Source of the DNA: CAZXFH01 sp964640055
GTDB lineage: Bacteria; Fidelibacterota; UBA2242; JAFGTP01
NCBI GenBank assembly: GCA_964640055.1
Contig: CAZXFH010000003.1
Coordinates: 1-64,000, forward strand
DNA: 64,000 nt
Direction: 5' to 3'
The notes under the pieces are model-generated. The model searched no databases and was not told the origin of the DNA. It worked only from the letters and a program-made list of their open reading frames with translations. Made by a program: the position numbers and the translations under genes. This document shows positions 53,904 through 63,310 of this stretch, piece after piece (position 1 is the stretch's first letter; each line of letters starts with the position of its first letter).

Positions 53904-54333
53904 TTCGCCAGCCTGTTTTTATGGTTGTCGGGTTTATTTGATAGGGAAAAAAAGGTTTGATATCCAGCAAGGGGGTGCCCTCAATGGCATCGAGGCCCTT
54001 AATGTGGATTATATTGGCCTCTATTTTATCCAATTTCACCACGGAAACCGCCAGGGCATTGGGGCGCCGGGGTGAGCGTGTGGCAAAAACACCGTGAATT
54101 TGCCGGTCATGGGGCGGCCGGGCTGTCAGAGAGTAGCCTTTTGAGCGGTGTAAATGGTAGATCAGCAAGAGATGAGAGAAACCCTCCAGGTCTTTTAATC
54201 CTGTTTGGTATCGGGGAAGAATTTCGAGTCGGGACGGAACATCCCCGTTGTGATCCGATTGGCGGGGCGCGTCCCGGGTTGATTTATAGGGTGAATGGAT
54301 GACCCCGATGGGAGCTAAGGTGATTGTTTGCAT
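53878..54333 (-). CDS. trmO: tRNA t6A37 methyltransferase TrmO (TsaA)
   Basis: About 151 residues starting MQTITLAPIGVIHSPYKSTR, the standard TsaA/TrmO N-terminus. It has LEGFSHLLLIYHLHRS and GVFATRSPRRPNALAVSVVKL, the S-adenosylmethionine-binding beta-barrel signature, and ends DIKPFFPYQ. TrmO methylates threonylcarbamoyladenosine at position 37 of ACY-decoding tRNAs. I use the ATG at 54333, preceded by AGAAG; a frame opening at 54366 adds eleven residues that the family lacks. It overlaps the downstream pseudo-protease gene by 26 bp. Confidence 0.93.
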   Translation of the reverse strand: MQTITLAPIGVIHSPYKSTRDAPRQSDHNGDVPSRLEILPRYQTGLKDLEGFSHLLLIYHLHRSKGYSLTARPPHDRQIHGVFATRSPRRPNALAVSVVKLDKIEANIIHIKGLDAIEGTPLLDIKPFFPYQINPTTIKTGWRNENNSSRK

Positions 54334-54404
54334 AGAGACTTCTTTTAATCTGTTTGGATTGCTCACGGATGTGATGGCGACATTTTTAAAAGGATTAATC
54401 CTGC

Positions 54405-54863
54405 TTAGCGGGCGAATTTACCCATCAGCTCAGCCGTTTCGATAATATGGTCTTCAATCTTTTTTAGGAGTTGATTTTTGCTTAGTCCGGGTTTGAAATC
54501 GAGGGTTTCATCAAGGGCATAGAGTTTAAAGAAGTAACGATGAGCAGAACCACCAGGCGGGCAGGGGCCGCCATAGCCAATATTGCCCCAGCTGTTCTTG
54601 CCTTGGCTAAATCCTTGGGGTGTAATCTCCTCTTTGGCAACATTTTTCGGTAAAGATTCCTGTTCAGCGGGGATGTTATAGATCACCCAGTGATCCCAGG
54701 TCCCCATGGGTGCGTCCGGATCATCACAGACCAGGGCCAGGGCGCAGGTTTTGGCCGGGACGTCTGTCCACGTTAAAGGCGGGGAAATATCCTGCCCTTG
54801 GCAGCTATAGGCCTTAGGAATAAATTCTCCTTTGGAAAAAGCCGGGCTATTTAATTTCATCAT
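54405..54863 (-). CDS. YbhB/YbcL-type PEBP (Raf-kinase-inhibitor-like) protein
   Basis: A 152-residue phosphatidylethanolamine-binding-protein family member. The central motif DDPDAPMGTWDHWVIYNIP and the GGPCPPGGSAHRYFFKLYAL segment form the anion-binding pocket. Bacterial YbhB-type proteins are small and have no clear enzyme activity. Two start codons lie in tandem (ATGATG). No signal peptide is present, so it is cytosolic. Its promoter is probably in the 54864-55080 gap shared with the divergent SPT-like gene. Confidence 0.93.
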   Translation of the reverse strand: MMKLNSPAFSKGEFIPKAYSCQGQDISPPLTWTDVPAKTCALALVCDDPDAPMGTWDHWVIYNIPAEQESLPKNVAKEEITPQGFSQGKNSWGNIGYGGPCPPGGSAHRYFFKLYALDETLDFKPGLSKNQLLKKIEDHIIETAELMGKFAR

Positions 54864-54876
54864 CCACCTCCGGTTG

Positions 54877-54897
54877 ATCCCTTGTTAGGTAAGGGAT
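54877..54897. promoter_or_regulatory. Perfect 7-bp inverted repeat upstream of the PEBP gene (possible operator)
   Basis: ATCCCTT-gttaggt-AAGGGAT is a 21-bp dyad about 14 bp upstream of the PEBP start, between two divergent genes. It could be a repressor-binding site or an RNA hairpin. Support is positional only. Confidence 0.3.
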
Positions 54898-55080
54898 AAT
54901 AACACCTATAACTTAATTCAGAATGATTAAAAAAGCAGAATTAATTTTTGCTGTTAGCCGATAGCCGGTGGATATAATTGAAAGCGCCTTTCCCGGTTTA
55001 ACCGTTAAATATACTCCTTTGCAAATCAGGGTCAGAGCGTATAAATTTAGCAGCGTATATTAAGCTAATGTGGGGTTTAA

Positions 55081-56265
55081 ATGGATATTTTTAAAAAGTG
55101 CTATGAATATGAAGAAGCGGCCATTGCCCGCCGGGAAGGCTATTATCCCTATTTTATTCCTTTTTCCGGAGGGGATGACAATGTCATGGTCTACAAAGGC
55201 AGCGCTAAGATTATGATCGGCTCCAACAATTATCTGGGACTGACCCATCATCCCAAAGTTCTGGAAGCGGCGGAAAAAGCGTTAAAAGAGTATGGTACCG
55301 GCCGCACCGGCAGTCGTTTTCTAAACGGAACCCTTGATATTCATGAAAAGTTTGAACAGGAATTAGCCGACTTTGTGGGAAAGGAAGACGCATTGGTCTT
55401 CTCCACCGGTTATTTAGTCAACTCCGGGGTGATTTCCACTTTGTTAGGTAAAAACAATTGTGTGATTATCGATCGGCTGGATCATGCCAGCATTATTGAT
55501 GGCTGTTTGCTATCCCAATCCCGCATTACCCGCTATAAGCATAATGATGTACAGGATCTGGTGAAGCAGTTACAGGAAATTCCGGATGACAAAGGGAGCT
55601 TAATTGTGGTGGATGGGGTGTTTTCCATGGAAGGTGATATTGCCAACTTACCGGAAATCTGTCAGGTCGTTAAGGACACCGATACCCGCCTGATGGTGGA
55701 TGATGCCCATTCTATCGGGGTTTTAGGTCCGGATGGCAACGGGACCGCGGCCCATTTTGGCCTTACCGATGACGTGGATCTGATCATGGGGACTTTTTCC
55801 AAATCCCTGGGGGCCGTGGGGGGCTTCATTGCCGGCGAAGCCGATGTGATCGACTATCTGAAACATCATACCCGCAGTTTTATTTTTACCGCCAGTTTGC
55901 CGCCCAGTGTCGTGGCTTCCACGCGGGCTGCGCTCAAGATCATCAGAGCAGAGCCGGAAAGACGGGAGCGGCTCTGGGAAATCGGTGAATATATGCGCAA
56001 GGAATTTCAGCGCCTGGGTTTTGATACTTCATCCAGTGAAACACCGGTGATTCCGATTGTGGTGGGGGATAACATGAAAACCTTTCTGTTCTGGAAGCGT
56101 TTATTTGAGGAGGATATCTATACCAACGCCGTGGTTAGTCCAGCGGTGCCTAGCAATTCATCGCGACTCCGCACCAGTTATATTGCCACCCATACTCAGG
56201 AGCAGCTGGATTATGTGCTGGAAAAATTTGAGGAAATCGGTAAAGAACTCGATATAATATCGTGA
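55081..56265 (+). CDS. Alpha-oxoamine synthase, serine-palmitoyltransferase-like
   Basis: A 394-residue PLP enzyme. SNNYLGLTHHPKVLEAA, GTGRTGSRFLNGTLDIHE, VVDGVFSMEGDIANLPEI, DDAHSIGVLG and the Schiff-base Lys in GTFSKSLGAVGGFIAG form the AOS core. In KBL and BioF this last motif usually reads GTLGKAxG or GTLSKAxG, while serine palmitoyltransferases have GTFSKSxG, so SPT is favoured. SPT condenses serine with an acyl thioester, the first step of sphingolipid synthesis. SPT is soluble in bacteria, and no membrane helix is present here. Other candidate sphingolipid genes lie about 15 kb upstream. Confidence 0.85.
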   Translation: MDIFKKCYEYEEAAIARREGYYPYFIPFSGGDDNVMVYKGSAKIMIGSNNYLGLTHHPKVLEAAEKALKEYGTGRTGSRFLNGTLDIHEKFEQELADFVGKEDALVFSTGYLVNSGVISTLLGKNNCVIIDRLDHASIIDGCLLSQSRITRYKHNDVQDLVKQLQEIPDDKGSLIVVDGVFSMEGDIANLPEICQVVKDTDTRLMVDDAHSIGVLGPDGNGTAAHFGLTDDVDLIMGTFSKSLGAVGGFIAGEADVIDYLKHHTRSFIFTASLPPSVVASTRAALKIIRAEPERRERLWEIGEYMRKEFQRLGFDTSSSETPVIPIVVGDNMKTFLFWKRLFEEDIYTNAVVSPAVPSNSSRLRTSYIATHTQEQLDYVLEKFEEIGKELDIIS

Positions 56266-56304
56266 TGTGCAAAGCTGAATTTTTGAGGCATTGACACTTT
56301 TATT

Positions 56305-58014
56305 GTGATAAACACATCTCATATACCCATCCGTAAAAAACAGACAAAGCGGATACGATTGTATATCACTTTTCTTACTGTGGTCCTGTGGCACTGTGCA
56401 GCGCAAGGGCCGCCGCCGGGAGGTCCCGTAGATAAAACCGGGCCTACGCTGCTGTCCGCAACGCCACCGAGTGGTGCCCGGCAAGTGGATGTCCACTCCC
56501 GGGTGGTGCTTACTTTTTCCGAACCCATTGACCCGCGTTCTGCCAATAATGCTCTGACCGTTAAACCCCGACCAGAGCCTTTCCCGGAAGTGGAGGTGCG
56601 AGGTGAAAAGTTGCGCGTCAAATTTTTAGCCCCCTTACAAAAAGATAAGACCTATATTATCAGTTTTGGCCGCAACCTGACCGATTATCGTAACAATCCG
56701 ACTCCCGGGGAAATCCGGCTGGCCTTTGCTACCGGCGACTCCCTGGATTGCGGTTTGATCAGGGGACGAGTATACCAGATACCCCGGAAACATTTTGCCC
56801 AGGTACGGGTGTTTCGCGAGACTGACGGGTTTCCGGATACATTGCTGAATGCCTCTCCCGATTATGTCGCCACGGCGGATAACCAGGGAGATTATCAGGT
56901 CAGCAATCTGGCGACCGGTAAATACCGTCTCATCGCCATTGCTTCCCAAAATCCCAACCCACCCCGGATTACCGATCAGGACTATCTTGGTCTGCCCCAG
57001 CGGGAAGCGATTGCCCTGGACCATCGCCGGGACACGGTTACACAGGTCAATTTTCGGGTTGGCCAGCTGCCGACAGAGCCCTTTCGACTGGTAAAAGCCA
57101 GCCCGGAGCCCGGCCGACTGACCATTCATTGCTCGCAAGTTGTACAAGAGGCCTCCCTGGCACACACCCATTGGGATATCTATCCCGAAGAAGTGCAAAT
57201 TCGACATCAGTGGTGGCGGAAGGAGGATCCACAGAAGGTGTTTTTACAGCTTCGGAATGCGCGACCGGAACAGGAATACCGACTGGTGCCGCGGGGCTTA
57301 AAAAGTCAATACGGCGAAGAGTTGGACAGCACAAGTAGGGTCTTTTTCATCTGGCAAGCGAAAGCAGATACCCTGCCGCCCCGTTTTTTAGGCTCACGCC
57401 CGCAGCAAAAGGGTCAGGATGTGGCCCTGGATGCGTCGGTCTGGCTGGATTTCAGTGAACCCATCATTATAAGTGATCCGGAACAGGATATCCAATTGTA
57501 TCAACTACCGGACAGTCTTATGGTGCCGGTACAGCAGACCTGGTATGATGACAACACCTACCTAATCACGCCCCAAAAGCCCTTGCTGTCGGCTACGCGG
57601 TATCGGCTGGCACTGAACAGCTGGCATTGGCAGGACGTTTATGAGAATAGTTTTGTTGATTCGGCACTAAGCATTTCTTTTCGCACGGTAGATGTGGAAA
57701 CCTTTGGTGCCATTAGCGGTCAGGTTACGGGCATTGCCGACTCTCTTTTAGCGCGCACCTTTATCATGGCTCAACACAGCACAAAAACGGGCTTTATCCG
57801 CCAGGTTCCGGCGGACAGTAGCGGTCGTTTTTTGATTGACCATCTCTTTCCGGGCGCCTATCGCTTGAGTGTTTGGCTTGACCGTAATCAAAATAGGAAT
57901 TATGACCCGGGCAGTATCCGGCCTTACCGCCCGGCCGAATTATATAGACATTATCCTGGCCCGGTCAGTGTGCGGTCCCGCTGGGAAACAGCCAATGTGG
58001 AGTTACCCTTTTGA
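56305..58014 (+). CDS. Ig-like (Big_5-type) domain lipoprotein
   Basis: 569 residues. A hydrophobic start ends in LWHCAAQGPPPGGPVDKTGP; the C-x-PPPGGPxDxTGP pattern is typical of a lipoprotein family in Bacteroidota. Two bacterial Ig-like repeats follow, at about 45-140 (TLLSATPPSGARQVDVHSRV, LTFSEPIDP) and about 355-460 (LPPRFLGSRP, VWLDFSEPI). The final domain (about 470-569) resembles a cell-surface beta-sandwich (YRLSVWLDRNQNRNYDPG). It is probably exposed on the outer membrane with an unknown ligand. The start is GTG at 56305 and remains uncertain, because no ribosome binding site is visible. Confidence 0.8.
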   Translation: MINTSHIPIRKKQTKRIRLYITFLTVVLWHCAAQGPPPGGPVDKTGPTLLSATPPSGARQVDVHSRVVLTFSEPIDPRSANNALTVKPRPEPFPEVEVRGEKLRVKFLAPLQKDKTYIISFGRNLTDYRNNPTPGEIRLAFATGDSLDCGLIRGRVYQIPRKHFAQVRVFRETDGFPDTLLNASPDYVATADNQGDYQVSNLATGKYRLIAIASQNPNPPRITDQDYLGLPQREAIALDHRRDTVTQVNFRVGQLPTEPFRLVKASPEPGRLTIHCSQVVQEASLAHTHWDIYPEEVQIRHQWWRKEDPQKVFLQLRNARPEQEYRLVPRGLKSQYGEELDSTSRVFFIWQAKADTLPPRFLGSRPQQKGQDVALDASVWLDFSEPIIISDPEQDIQLYQLPDSLMVPVQQTWYDDNTYLITPQKPLLSATRYRLALNSWHWQDVYENSFVDSALSISFRTVDVETFGAISGQVTGIADSLLARTFIMAQHSTKTGFIRQVPADSSGRFLIDHLFPGAYRLSVWLDRNQNRNYDPGSIRPYRPAELYRHYPGPVSVRSRWETANVELPF

Positions 58015-58796
58015 AAAATCTTGAGTTCACTAAAATTGAAGCCGCAGGGAATGATTTTATCCTGGTTGATAATTGTCAGGAAATCATTGCCCCCCAATAC
58101 TATGCCGCTCTGGCCCGGGAGCTGTGTCCGCGCCGCAAAGGGATCGGAGCCGACGGTTTGATATTCATTCAAGCCCACCGGCGTTATGATTTTGAAATGT
58201 TATATTTCAATGCCGATGGCAGTGGTCCGGTCATGTGTGGGAATGGGGCGCGTGCCGCGGTTTTATTTGTTTATCTCAAAGGGATATGTTCGCACGGAAC
58301 CCTGCAATTTCTGGCTCCTGATGGCCCCCACCAGGCCCTGTATCAGCCAGACAAAATCGGACTCAACATCCACTTTGATAGCTGTATCAAGGAGCATCAG
58401 GCCGATGGGCCGCCCGTATATTTTTTAGATACCGGCGCCCCTCATGTGGTGCTGTTTCAACCCCGGCCGGACCAGCTGGATATCCAGGCGAAGGCACCCC
58501 CCTTGAGAAAGAAATTCAACGCCAATGTAAATTATCTGAGTCGGGATGAAAAGGGGCGCTGGCATATTCGTACCTATGAGAGAGGTGTGGAAGACGAGAC
58601 CCTGGCTTGCGGTACCGGTGCTACTGCGGCAGCCATGGTTTTGCATCAGAAAAAGGGCATGCCCTTTCCGGTTATCCTCCATGCACCGGGCGGGCGACTC
58701 CAGGTGGATCAATGTCAAAAGCAGTATTGGTTGTGGGGACCAGCCAGAAAGGTGTTTGAAGGTCGTCGGTTATTGACTAAATTTTCCAAAAGATAA
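58011..58796 (+). CDS. dapF: Diaminopimelate epimerase
   Basis: 261 residues. DapF has two catalytic Cys: one in MCGNGARA, after FNADGSGPV, and one in LACGTGATAAA, after TYERGVEDET. The N-terminal FTKIEAAGNDFILVDN is also standard. It converts LL- to meso-diaminopimelate for peptidoglycan and lysine. The start is TTG at 58011, overlapping the previous stop as TTGA. Length is slightly short for the family but both halves are complete. Confidence 0.95.
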   Translation: MKNLEFTKIEAAGNDFILVDNCQEIIAPQYYAALARELCPRRKGIGADGLIFIQAHRRYDFEMLYFNADGSGPVMCGNGARAAVLFVYLKGICSHGTLQFLAPDGPHQALYQPDKIGLNIHFDSCIKEHQADGPPVYFLDTGAPHVVLFQPRPDQLDIQAKAPPLRKKFNANVNYLSRDEKGRWHIRTYERGVEDETLACGTGATAAAMVLHQKKGMPFPVILHAPGGRLQVDQCQKQYWLWGPARKVFEGRRLLTKFSKR

Positions 58797-58870
58797 GCAC
58801 CGCTCTGAACTGAATATTGAATCAGCAGAATAGAGACATTTGAACAATTGCAAATCAACGAGGTAAGAGT

Positions 58871-59938
58871 ATGTATGCGGTAATAATGGCGGGTGGCTCC
58901 GGGAAACGCTTTTGGCCCCGCAGTCGCAAGGACCGCCCCAAACAGTTATTGGATATTGTGACCGATAAATCCATGTTGAAAATTACTTATGAACGCTTAA
59001 AGCAAATCACCAGCCCGAACAAGATATTTATTGTCGCCGGCGAACATCTGCTGAAACCGATTTTAAATGAGCTACCCGGGTTTCGAAAAAAAAATTATAT
59101 TGTGGAGCCCTACGGTAAAAACACGGCCCCCTGTATCGGCTTGGCCGCGACTGTGATTATGGATAAAGACCCGGATGCGGTCATGGGGATCTTTCCGGCC
59201 GACCATTTAATCCGGGAGGAGCATAAATTCCAGAAGGCCATTGAGGACGGCTTAAGGGTTGCCCGCGACCATGTCTCTCTGGTGACCTTTGGTATCCAAC
59301 CCAACCGGCCGGCCACCGGCTACGGATACATCCAATTTGACAAGAACAATGCAGTGATCAAGGAGCGGGTCTATAAAGTTAAAACCTTTGCCGAAAAACC
59401 CAATCTGGAAACAGCCAAACGTTTCCTGGAAACCGGTGAATTTTTATGGAACAGCGGAATGTTTATCTGGAAAGGGATAACCATCATGAACGCCATTAAG
59501 CATTTTATTCCCGGATTACATGACAGCTTACAACATATTAATGCCGCTCTGAATGCGCCCCAATATAAATCCGTGCTGAAAAAGGAATGGGCCACCATTC
59601 ACAGCACCTCTGTTGATTATGGTATTATGGAGAAATCCAAGAACGTCTATGTAGTGAAAGGCAATTTTGAGTGGAGTGATGTGGGCTCCTGGGATGCAGT
59701 TTATGAACTAAAGGATAAAGATATTCAGGGCAATATCATTAACGGAAATGTACAGACCCTGGATACCGAGGGCTGCTTTATTCATTCCCGGAAATGTTTG
59801 ATTACCACTATCGGGGTCAAAGACCTGATTGTTATTAAATCCGGTGGCGCTATCTTAATTGTGAACCGCAATGAGTCTGAGCGGGTCAAAGAGCTGGTTG
59901 ACCAGCTCAAGCATAACGGATACACCGACTATATTTAA
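58871..59938 (+). CDS. manC: Mannose-1-phosphate guanylyltransferase
   Basis: A 355-residue nucleotidyltransferase. The signature is MAGGSGKRFWPRSRKDRPKQ, followed by PYGKNTAPCIGLAA, FPADHLI and the FVxxGNFEWSDVGSWDAVYEL-type segment (VVKGNFEWSDVGSWDAVYEL). It makes GDP-mannose from mannose-1-phosphate and GTP for surface polysaccharide. No cupin isomerase domain is fused, so this is a stand-alone GMP-only enzyme. A short gene of unknown function follows 11 bp downstream. Confidence 0.95.
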   Translation: MYAVIMAGGSGKRFWPRSRKDRPKQLLDIVTDKSMLKITYERLKQITSPNKIFIVAGEHLLKPILNELPGFRKKNYIVEPYGKNTAPCIGLAATVIMDKDPDAVMGIFPADHLIREEHKFQKAIEDGLRVARDHVSLVTFGIQPNRPATGYGYIQFDKNNAVIKERVYKVKTFAEKPNLETAKRFLETGEFLWNSGMFIWKGITIMNAIKHFIPGLHDSLQHINAALNAPQYKSVLKKEWATIHSTSVDYGIMEKSKNVYVVKGNFEWSDVGSWDAVYELKDKDIQGNIINGNVQTLDTEGCFIHSRKCLITTIGVKDLIVIKSGGAILIVNRNESERVKELVDQLKHNGYTDYI

Positions 59939-59949
59939 AGACTGATGCC

Positions 59950-60219
59950 ATGGTACAGCCCAAAAAGAAAAAGGAACTGACTGCACAGCGCGAACAGTTG
60001 GAAGCAGTGCTGAGCAGCTTAGGCTACAGTGTGATGCGTGGTCGCGGAAATTTCAGGGAAGGCACCTGTCTGGTGGAAAGCGAGAAAAAACTGGTGATCA
60101 ATCAATTTACGCCTTTGGACCTGCAGGTCAACTTTCTAATCCAGGTGCTGCGCCAGCAGGACCTGTCGAATGTCTATTTGCGGCCCCGGATACGGGAATT
60201 GATCGAAAAAGGAGCTTAA
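59950..60219 (+). CDS. Small conserved-looking protein, function unknown
   Basis: 89 residues, basic N-terminus (MVQPKKKKELTAQREQLEAV), then LGYSVMRGRGNFREGTCLV and VINQFTPLDLQVNFLIQVLR. There is no signal peptide or known motif. Because it starts 11 bp after manC and keeps a protein-like composition, it is probably a real gene co-transcribed with manC. Its hydrophobic/charged pattern suggests a small alpha/beta fold. No function is proposed. Confidence 0.65.
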   Translation: MVQPKKKKELTAQREQLEAVLSSLGYSVMRGRGNFREGTCLVESEKKLVINQFTPLDLQVNFLIQVLRQQDLSNVYLRPRIRELIEKGA

Positions 60220-60260
60220 TCCCTTAATGCTAGACGATAAATTTCAAATATAATATGAGG

Positions 60261-63200
60261 TCAGGTGTAGGGGTTGGCAATCCGGTCAGGCGGGGCGCTA
60301 ACCTGCTTGAAGTGATAGCCCAGGTGGCTGATGATGGCCGTGATATGCTGGATGTTATTTTCCATGGCAGTCAGAATATTTTGTTCCAGCTGGACAGCAT
60401 CCTTGATCTCCCGATTGGTTGATTTCGCCAGAGGCTGACAAATATTATCCAGATATTTCATTTGCAATTCGTCATCATCTGAAACCATCAGATGATAAAG
60501 ATCGCGTACGGTTTTGAGAAAGTAATAGTCTTTGAATAAATGATCGAACATTTTTTCCTGGGCAGGCAATTTACCGGATAAAATAGTGAATAATTTGGTG
60601 GAAATGGATTCCCGTTCGGCAAAATGGGCTTTCAAGATAAAGAGGAAGTTCTCCATATCCCGCAGGCCGCCGGGGCTTTCCTTGATATCCAGGATCTTCA
60701 GGTTGCGGTGATAGGCATGCCGGGAATTGATCTCCTGGATCAGGGCAGTAATAAAGGCGTGTTTTTGCTGGAAAATATAGGGGTTGATAATCGCCTGCAT
60801 AAAGGTTTCATCGAAATTGGCACTGCCCACCACCATGCGGGCGCCCAGAATCTGTGACTTATCGATAAAGGCCTCTTGATCCGGATCTTCAAAAAAGGCT
60901 TTCAGCTGTGAAAAGGTGGTGACATAGTTTCCGAAACGGTCGGCAAAGCGATAATGGGGCATGATAGACCGTTTGATAATGTGATTGTTCATTTTGATGA
61001 TAATATCATTGGCAAAGGCGAGTTTGTCCTGGTCGTCGGAATTAATCAGGATAATCAGATCATAGTCATCATCAAAGGCTTGGCTGCGGGCATGACCGCC
61101 GGTAACAAAGATGGCTAACAGATCGCGAGTAAGCGGCGGATGGGAATAATGCTTGGCCACTTTTTGACGGCATAACTCGAACAGGATTTGGATATAGTTA
61201 TCGGAGAACAAGGTGAATTCCTTGTTGATGACCCCGTAATAGGTGCCTTTGATGGCATTGATACCTAAGCGCATGAATTCGAAATCATAGTAGGTACCCA
61301 GTTTTTCGATTTTTTCATCGGTGGAATCAAAATTTTCAATATTACTGAGCAGCCCTTCACTCAGCTGGCGAAACTTCTGGGGTTCGTTGAAAGCCACCAG
61401 ATGGGAGTGATAGGTATTAAAAACGCGCATGATAAAACGTTTAAAGTAATAGCTGCTGTTATACTGCAGACGACAGACATCCAATAGTTGTTGGCGCGTT
61501 TTGTTGACCTCTGGGTTCATGATCTCGGTATCGAGAATATCGATCAGCCGGGAGAGTAATTCCTCCGGCAGCATGGCCAGGAAGTTATACATTTTTTTGG
61601 GGTAGTATTCCAGCACCTTGCTGAAATTTCCAATATCATCCAGCCGCCGCTTGATACTGGTTAGGAATTCCCATAAAAATTTCTGCACCAGTTCGGAACG
61701 GGCTTGTCGCGGTTCATGCTTTTTGATGAGGGTAAAAAGGGTGATCAGGGTATAGGGGGAGCGTTGGCCCCATTTAACATAGGCCTTAATCAGCGGGGCG
61801 CGTTCGACCGAAGGGATTTGATTAAAATCGGTAAGAAAGCGGTGCAGTACCTGGCCGTCTTGTCGGTCGAATACGATCAGCAGATCATCCCAGAAACGAG
61901 TGCCTTCGAAGAACTTCATGGCGGTGATAAAGTCCCGCGCCAGATTACCAGAATATTTTTGACGGGAGTATTCGGCCTGCTCCGAATAGTCAAAAGGATA
62001 AAAAATAGTAATGCGCCCCAGATGGTTAGTAACGTGGCGTACAATGCGCTTAGTGGCATACTCGGCCAGCTTCAGATGGTCATGATAGTGGATCAGCAAT
62101 TGGGTGTGCGCCTGGGCATAGGCATTGTCTTCATAGCCCATGTTAAGGGCCACCGTTTCCAAGTTGGTAAAAACATTCTCTTCCTGCAGGGAAATTTCTT
62201 CTTCCTGGACCACAAAGAGTTGGTAAAGAAAACGGAAGGTTTCCAGGAAGGTCAGAGACCGGTAGAGGCGGTAGTAATCCTCTTTATTAATCGGATCCTG
62301 TTTGATCAGCAGGTCCAAGACTTCCAGGGCAGTGCTTTTTTGGGCCCCTTTCCAGGTTTTGAGAGCAAAAATAACCGCCTTGATCATGCGCAAGCCATCT
62401 TTTTTCGGGTTTAGGGAGTCTTCGCTGGGGACGCGCATAATCAGATCGTGGATTTCCCCCAGTAAACCCCGCAAGTAGCCCTCATGATAAATATTGTCGC
62501 CCTCTTTATGGTAATAGTAGCGGTCCAGTATTTCATGACTGAAGCGATCGAAAAGCCGATGCTGTCCCAGGATAGGAACCGCATTGAGCATCTCGCTCAG
62601 CAGGACGAAATCATGGATTTTATGATCCAGCAGGGCATGGTATTCCTGGATAGAAGCGGAATAGCCCCGTCCACCCACGTGTTCGGAGAGATGAAAATGC
62701 AATACACAGGCGTGTTTGAGCATTTCCCGGTAAAGGGCGGCAAAAGCTGACGTTAAAACCGAGCGGTCAGCCTTGCCCTCATCGATCACCCCCACATCAA
62801 TGTCATCCTGATCAACCCGGGTGCCTACACCGCACATTATAAAAACCGGCTGATTGTTTTGGGGTAGAAATTGATCCAGCAGCACCGACATATAGGCTCT
62901 TGATAATCGCCGGAAATCATTACCGGTGCGACTCAGAAAGGCGCGCAGAACATGGTATATATCAGAATTAGTGGTAAACAATTCCAGTTTAAGCACATCA
63001 ATGGCTTTTAAATTCATCACCAGAAACTGAATCGCGTAATAACATCCCAGGAGATCCAGCAGGGTGTCCTGATCGTTGAGCAGGGCAGCGATTTTTCGCA
63101 TAGCGCGGTAGGGATCATGAGAAAAGCGCAAGAGGCGGATTTGATCTATTAAATGTTGTTCATCCAGCAGGGAAACCAGGGTGTCGAAATTTTTTTCAAT

Positions 63201-63290
63201 ATTCACGACATATTTCTGATGGTGATTGCCCAAGGCAGAGACACGCCCCATCAGATCGATGGTTGAGTAATCTAAGTTGCTGTGTTTCAT
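60261..63290 (-). CDS. Large GlnD/DUF294-like protein with two nucleotidyltransferase motifs
   Basis: About 1009 residues from the preferred ATG at 63288-63290; the open frame runs on to 63359 but then overlaps the upstream gene. The first nucleotidyltransferase-like motif, CGVGTRVDQDDIDVGVID (about residues 150-170), has the Gly-x-Gly...Asp-x-Asp pattern. The second, VTGGHARSQAFDDDYDLIIL (about 725-745), is of the same class, and about 130 residues later comes ILDIKESPGGLRDMENFL, a close match to the GlnD DxKxGPGGLRD segment. Between them are about 550 mostly alpha-helical residues. PII uridylyltransferases have one such domain plus HD and ACT domains, neither of which I see here. A regulatory nucleotidyltransferase or adenylyltransferase role is inferred. 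Confidence 0.75.
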   Translation of the reverse strand: MKHSNLDYSTIDLMGRVSALGNHHQKYVVNIEKNFDTLVSLLDEQHLIDQIRLLRFSHDPYRAMRKIAALLNDQDTLLDLLGCYYAIQFLVMNLKAIDVLKLELFTTNSDIYHVLRAFLSRTGNDFRRLSRAYMSVLLDQFLPQNNQPVFIMCGVGTRVDQDDIDVGVIDEGKADRSVLTSAFAALYREMLKHACVLHFHLSEHVGGRGYSASIQEYHALLDHKIHDFVLLSEMLNAVPILGQHRLFDRFSHEILDRYYYHKEGDNIYHEGYLRGLLGEIHDLIMRVPSEDSLNPKKDGLRMIKAVIFALKTWKGAQKSTALEVLDLLIKQDPINKEDYYRLYRSLTFLETFRFLYQLFVVQEEEISLQEENVFTNLETVALNMGYEDNAYAQAHTQLLIHYHDHLKLAEYATKRIVRHVTNHLGRITIFYPFDYSEQAEYSRQKYSGNLARDFITAMKFFEGTRFWDDLLIVFDRQDGQVLHRFLTDFNQIPSVERAPLIKAYVKWGQRSPYTLITLFTLIKKHEPRQARSELVQKFLWEFLTSIKRRLDDIGNFSKVLEYYPKKMYNFLAMLPEELLSRLIDILDTEIMNPEVNKTRQQLLDVCRLQYNSSYYFKRFIMRVFNTYHSHLVAFNEPQKFRQLSEGLLSNIENFDSTDEKIEKLGTYYDFEFMRLGINAIKGTYYGVINKEFTLFSDNYIQILFELCRQKVAKHYSHPPLTRDLLAIFVTGGHARSQAFDDDYDLIILINSDDQDKLAFANDIIIKMNNHIIKRSIMPHYRFADRFGNYVTTFSQLKAFFEDPDQEAFIDKSQILGARMVVGSANFDETFMQAIINPYIFQQKHAFITALIQEINSRHAYHRNLKILDIKESPGGLRDMENFLFILKAHFAERESISTKLFTILSGKLPAQEKMFDHLFKDYYFLKTVRDLYHLMVSDDDELQMKYLDNICQPLAKSTNREIKDAVQLEQNILTAMENNIQHITAIISHLGYHFKQVSAPPDRIANPYT

Positions 63291-63310
63291 AGACTTATAA
63301 AGGGTTTTGT

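Noticed and set aside
54877..54897. Dyad near PEBP considered as a riboswitch or T-box
   Set aside because: Too short and isolated for any known riboswitch; listed only as a possible operator.
61704..62414. 236-codon plus-strand open frame opposite the large nucleotidyltransferase protein
   Set aside because: The minus strand carries a continuous protein with clear nucleotidyltransferase motifs; the plus frame shows no recognisable motif and no ribosome binding site. Shadow ORF.
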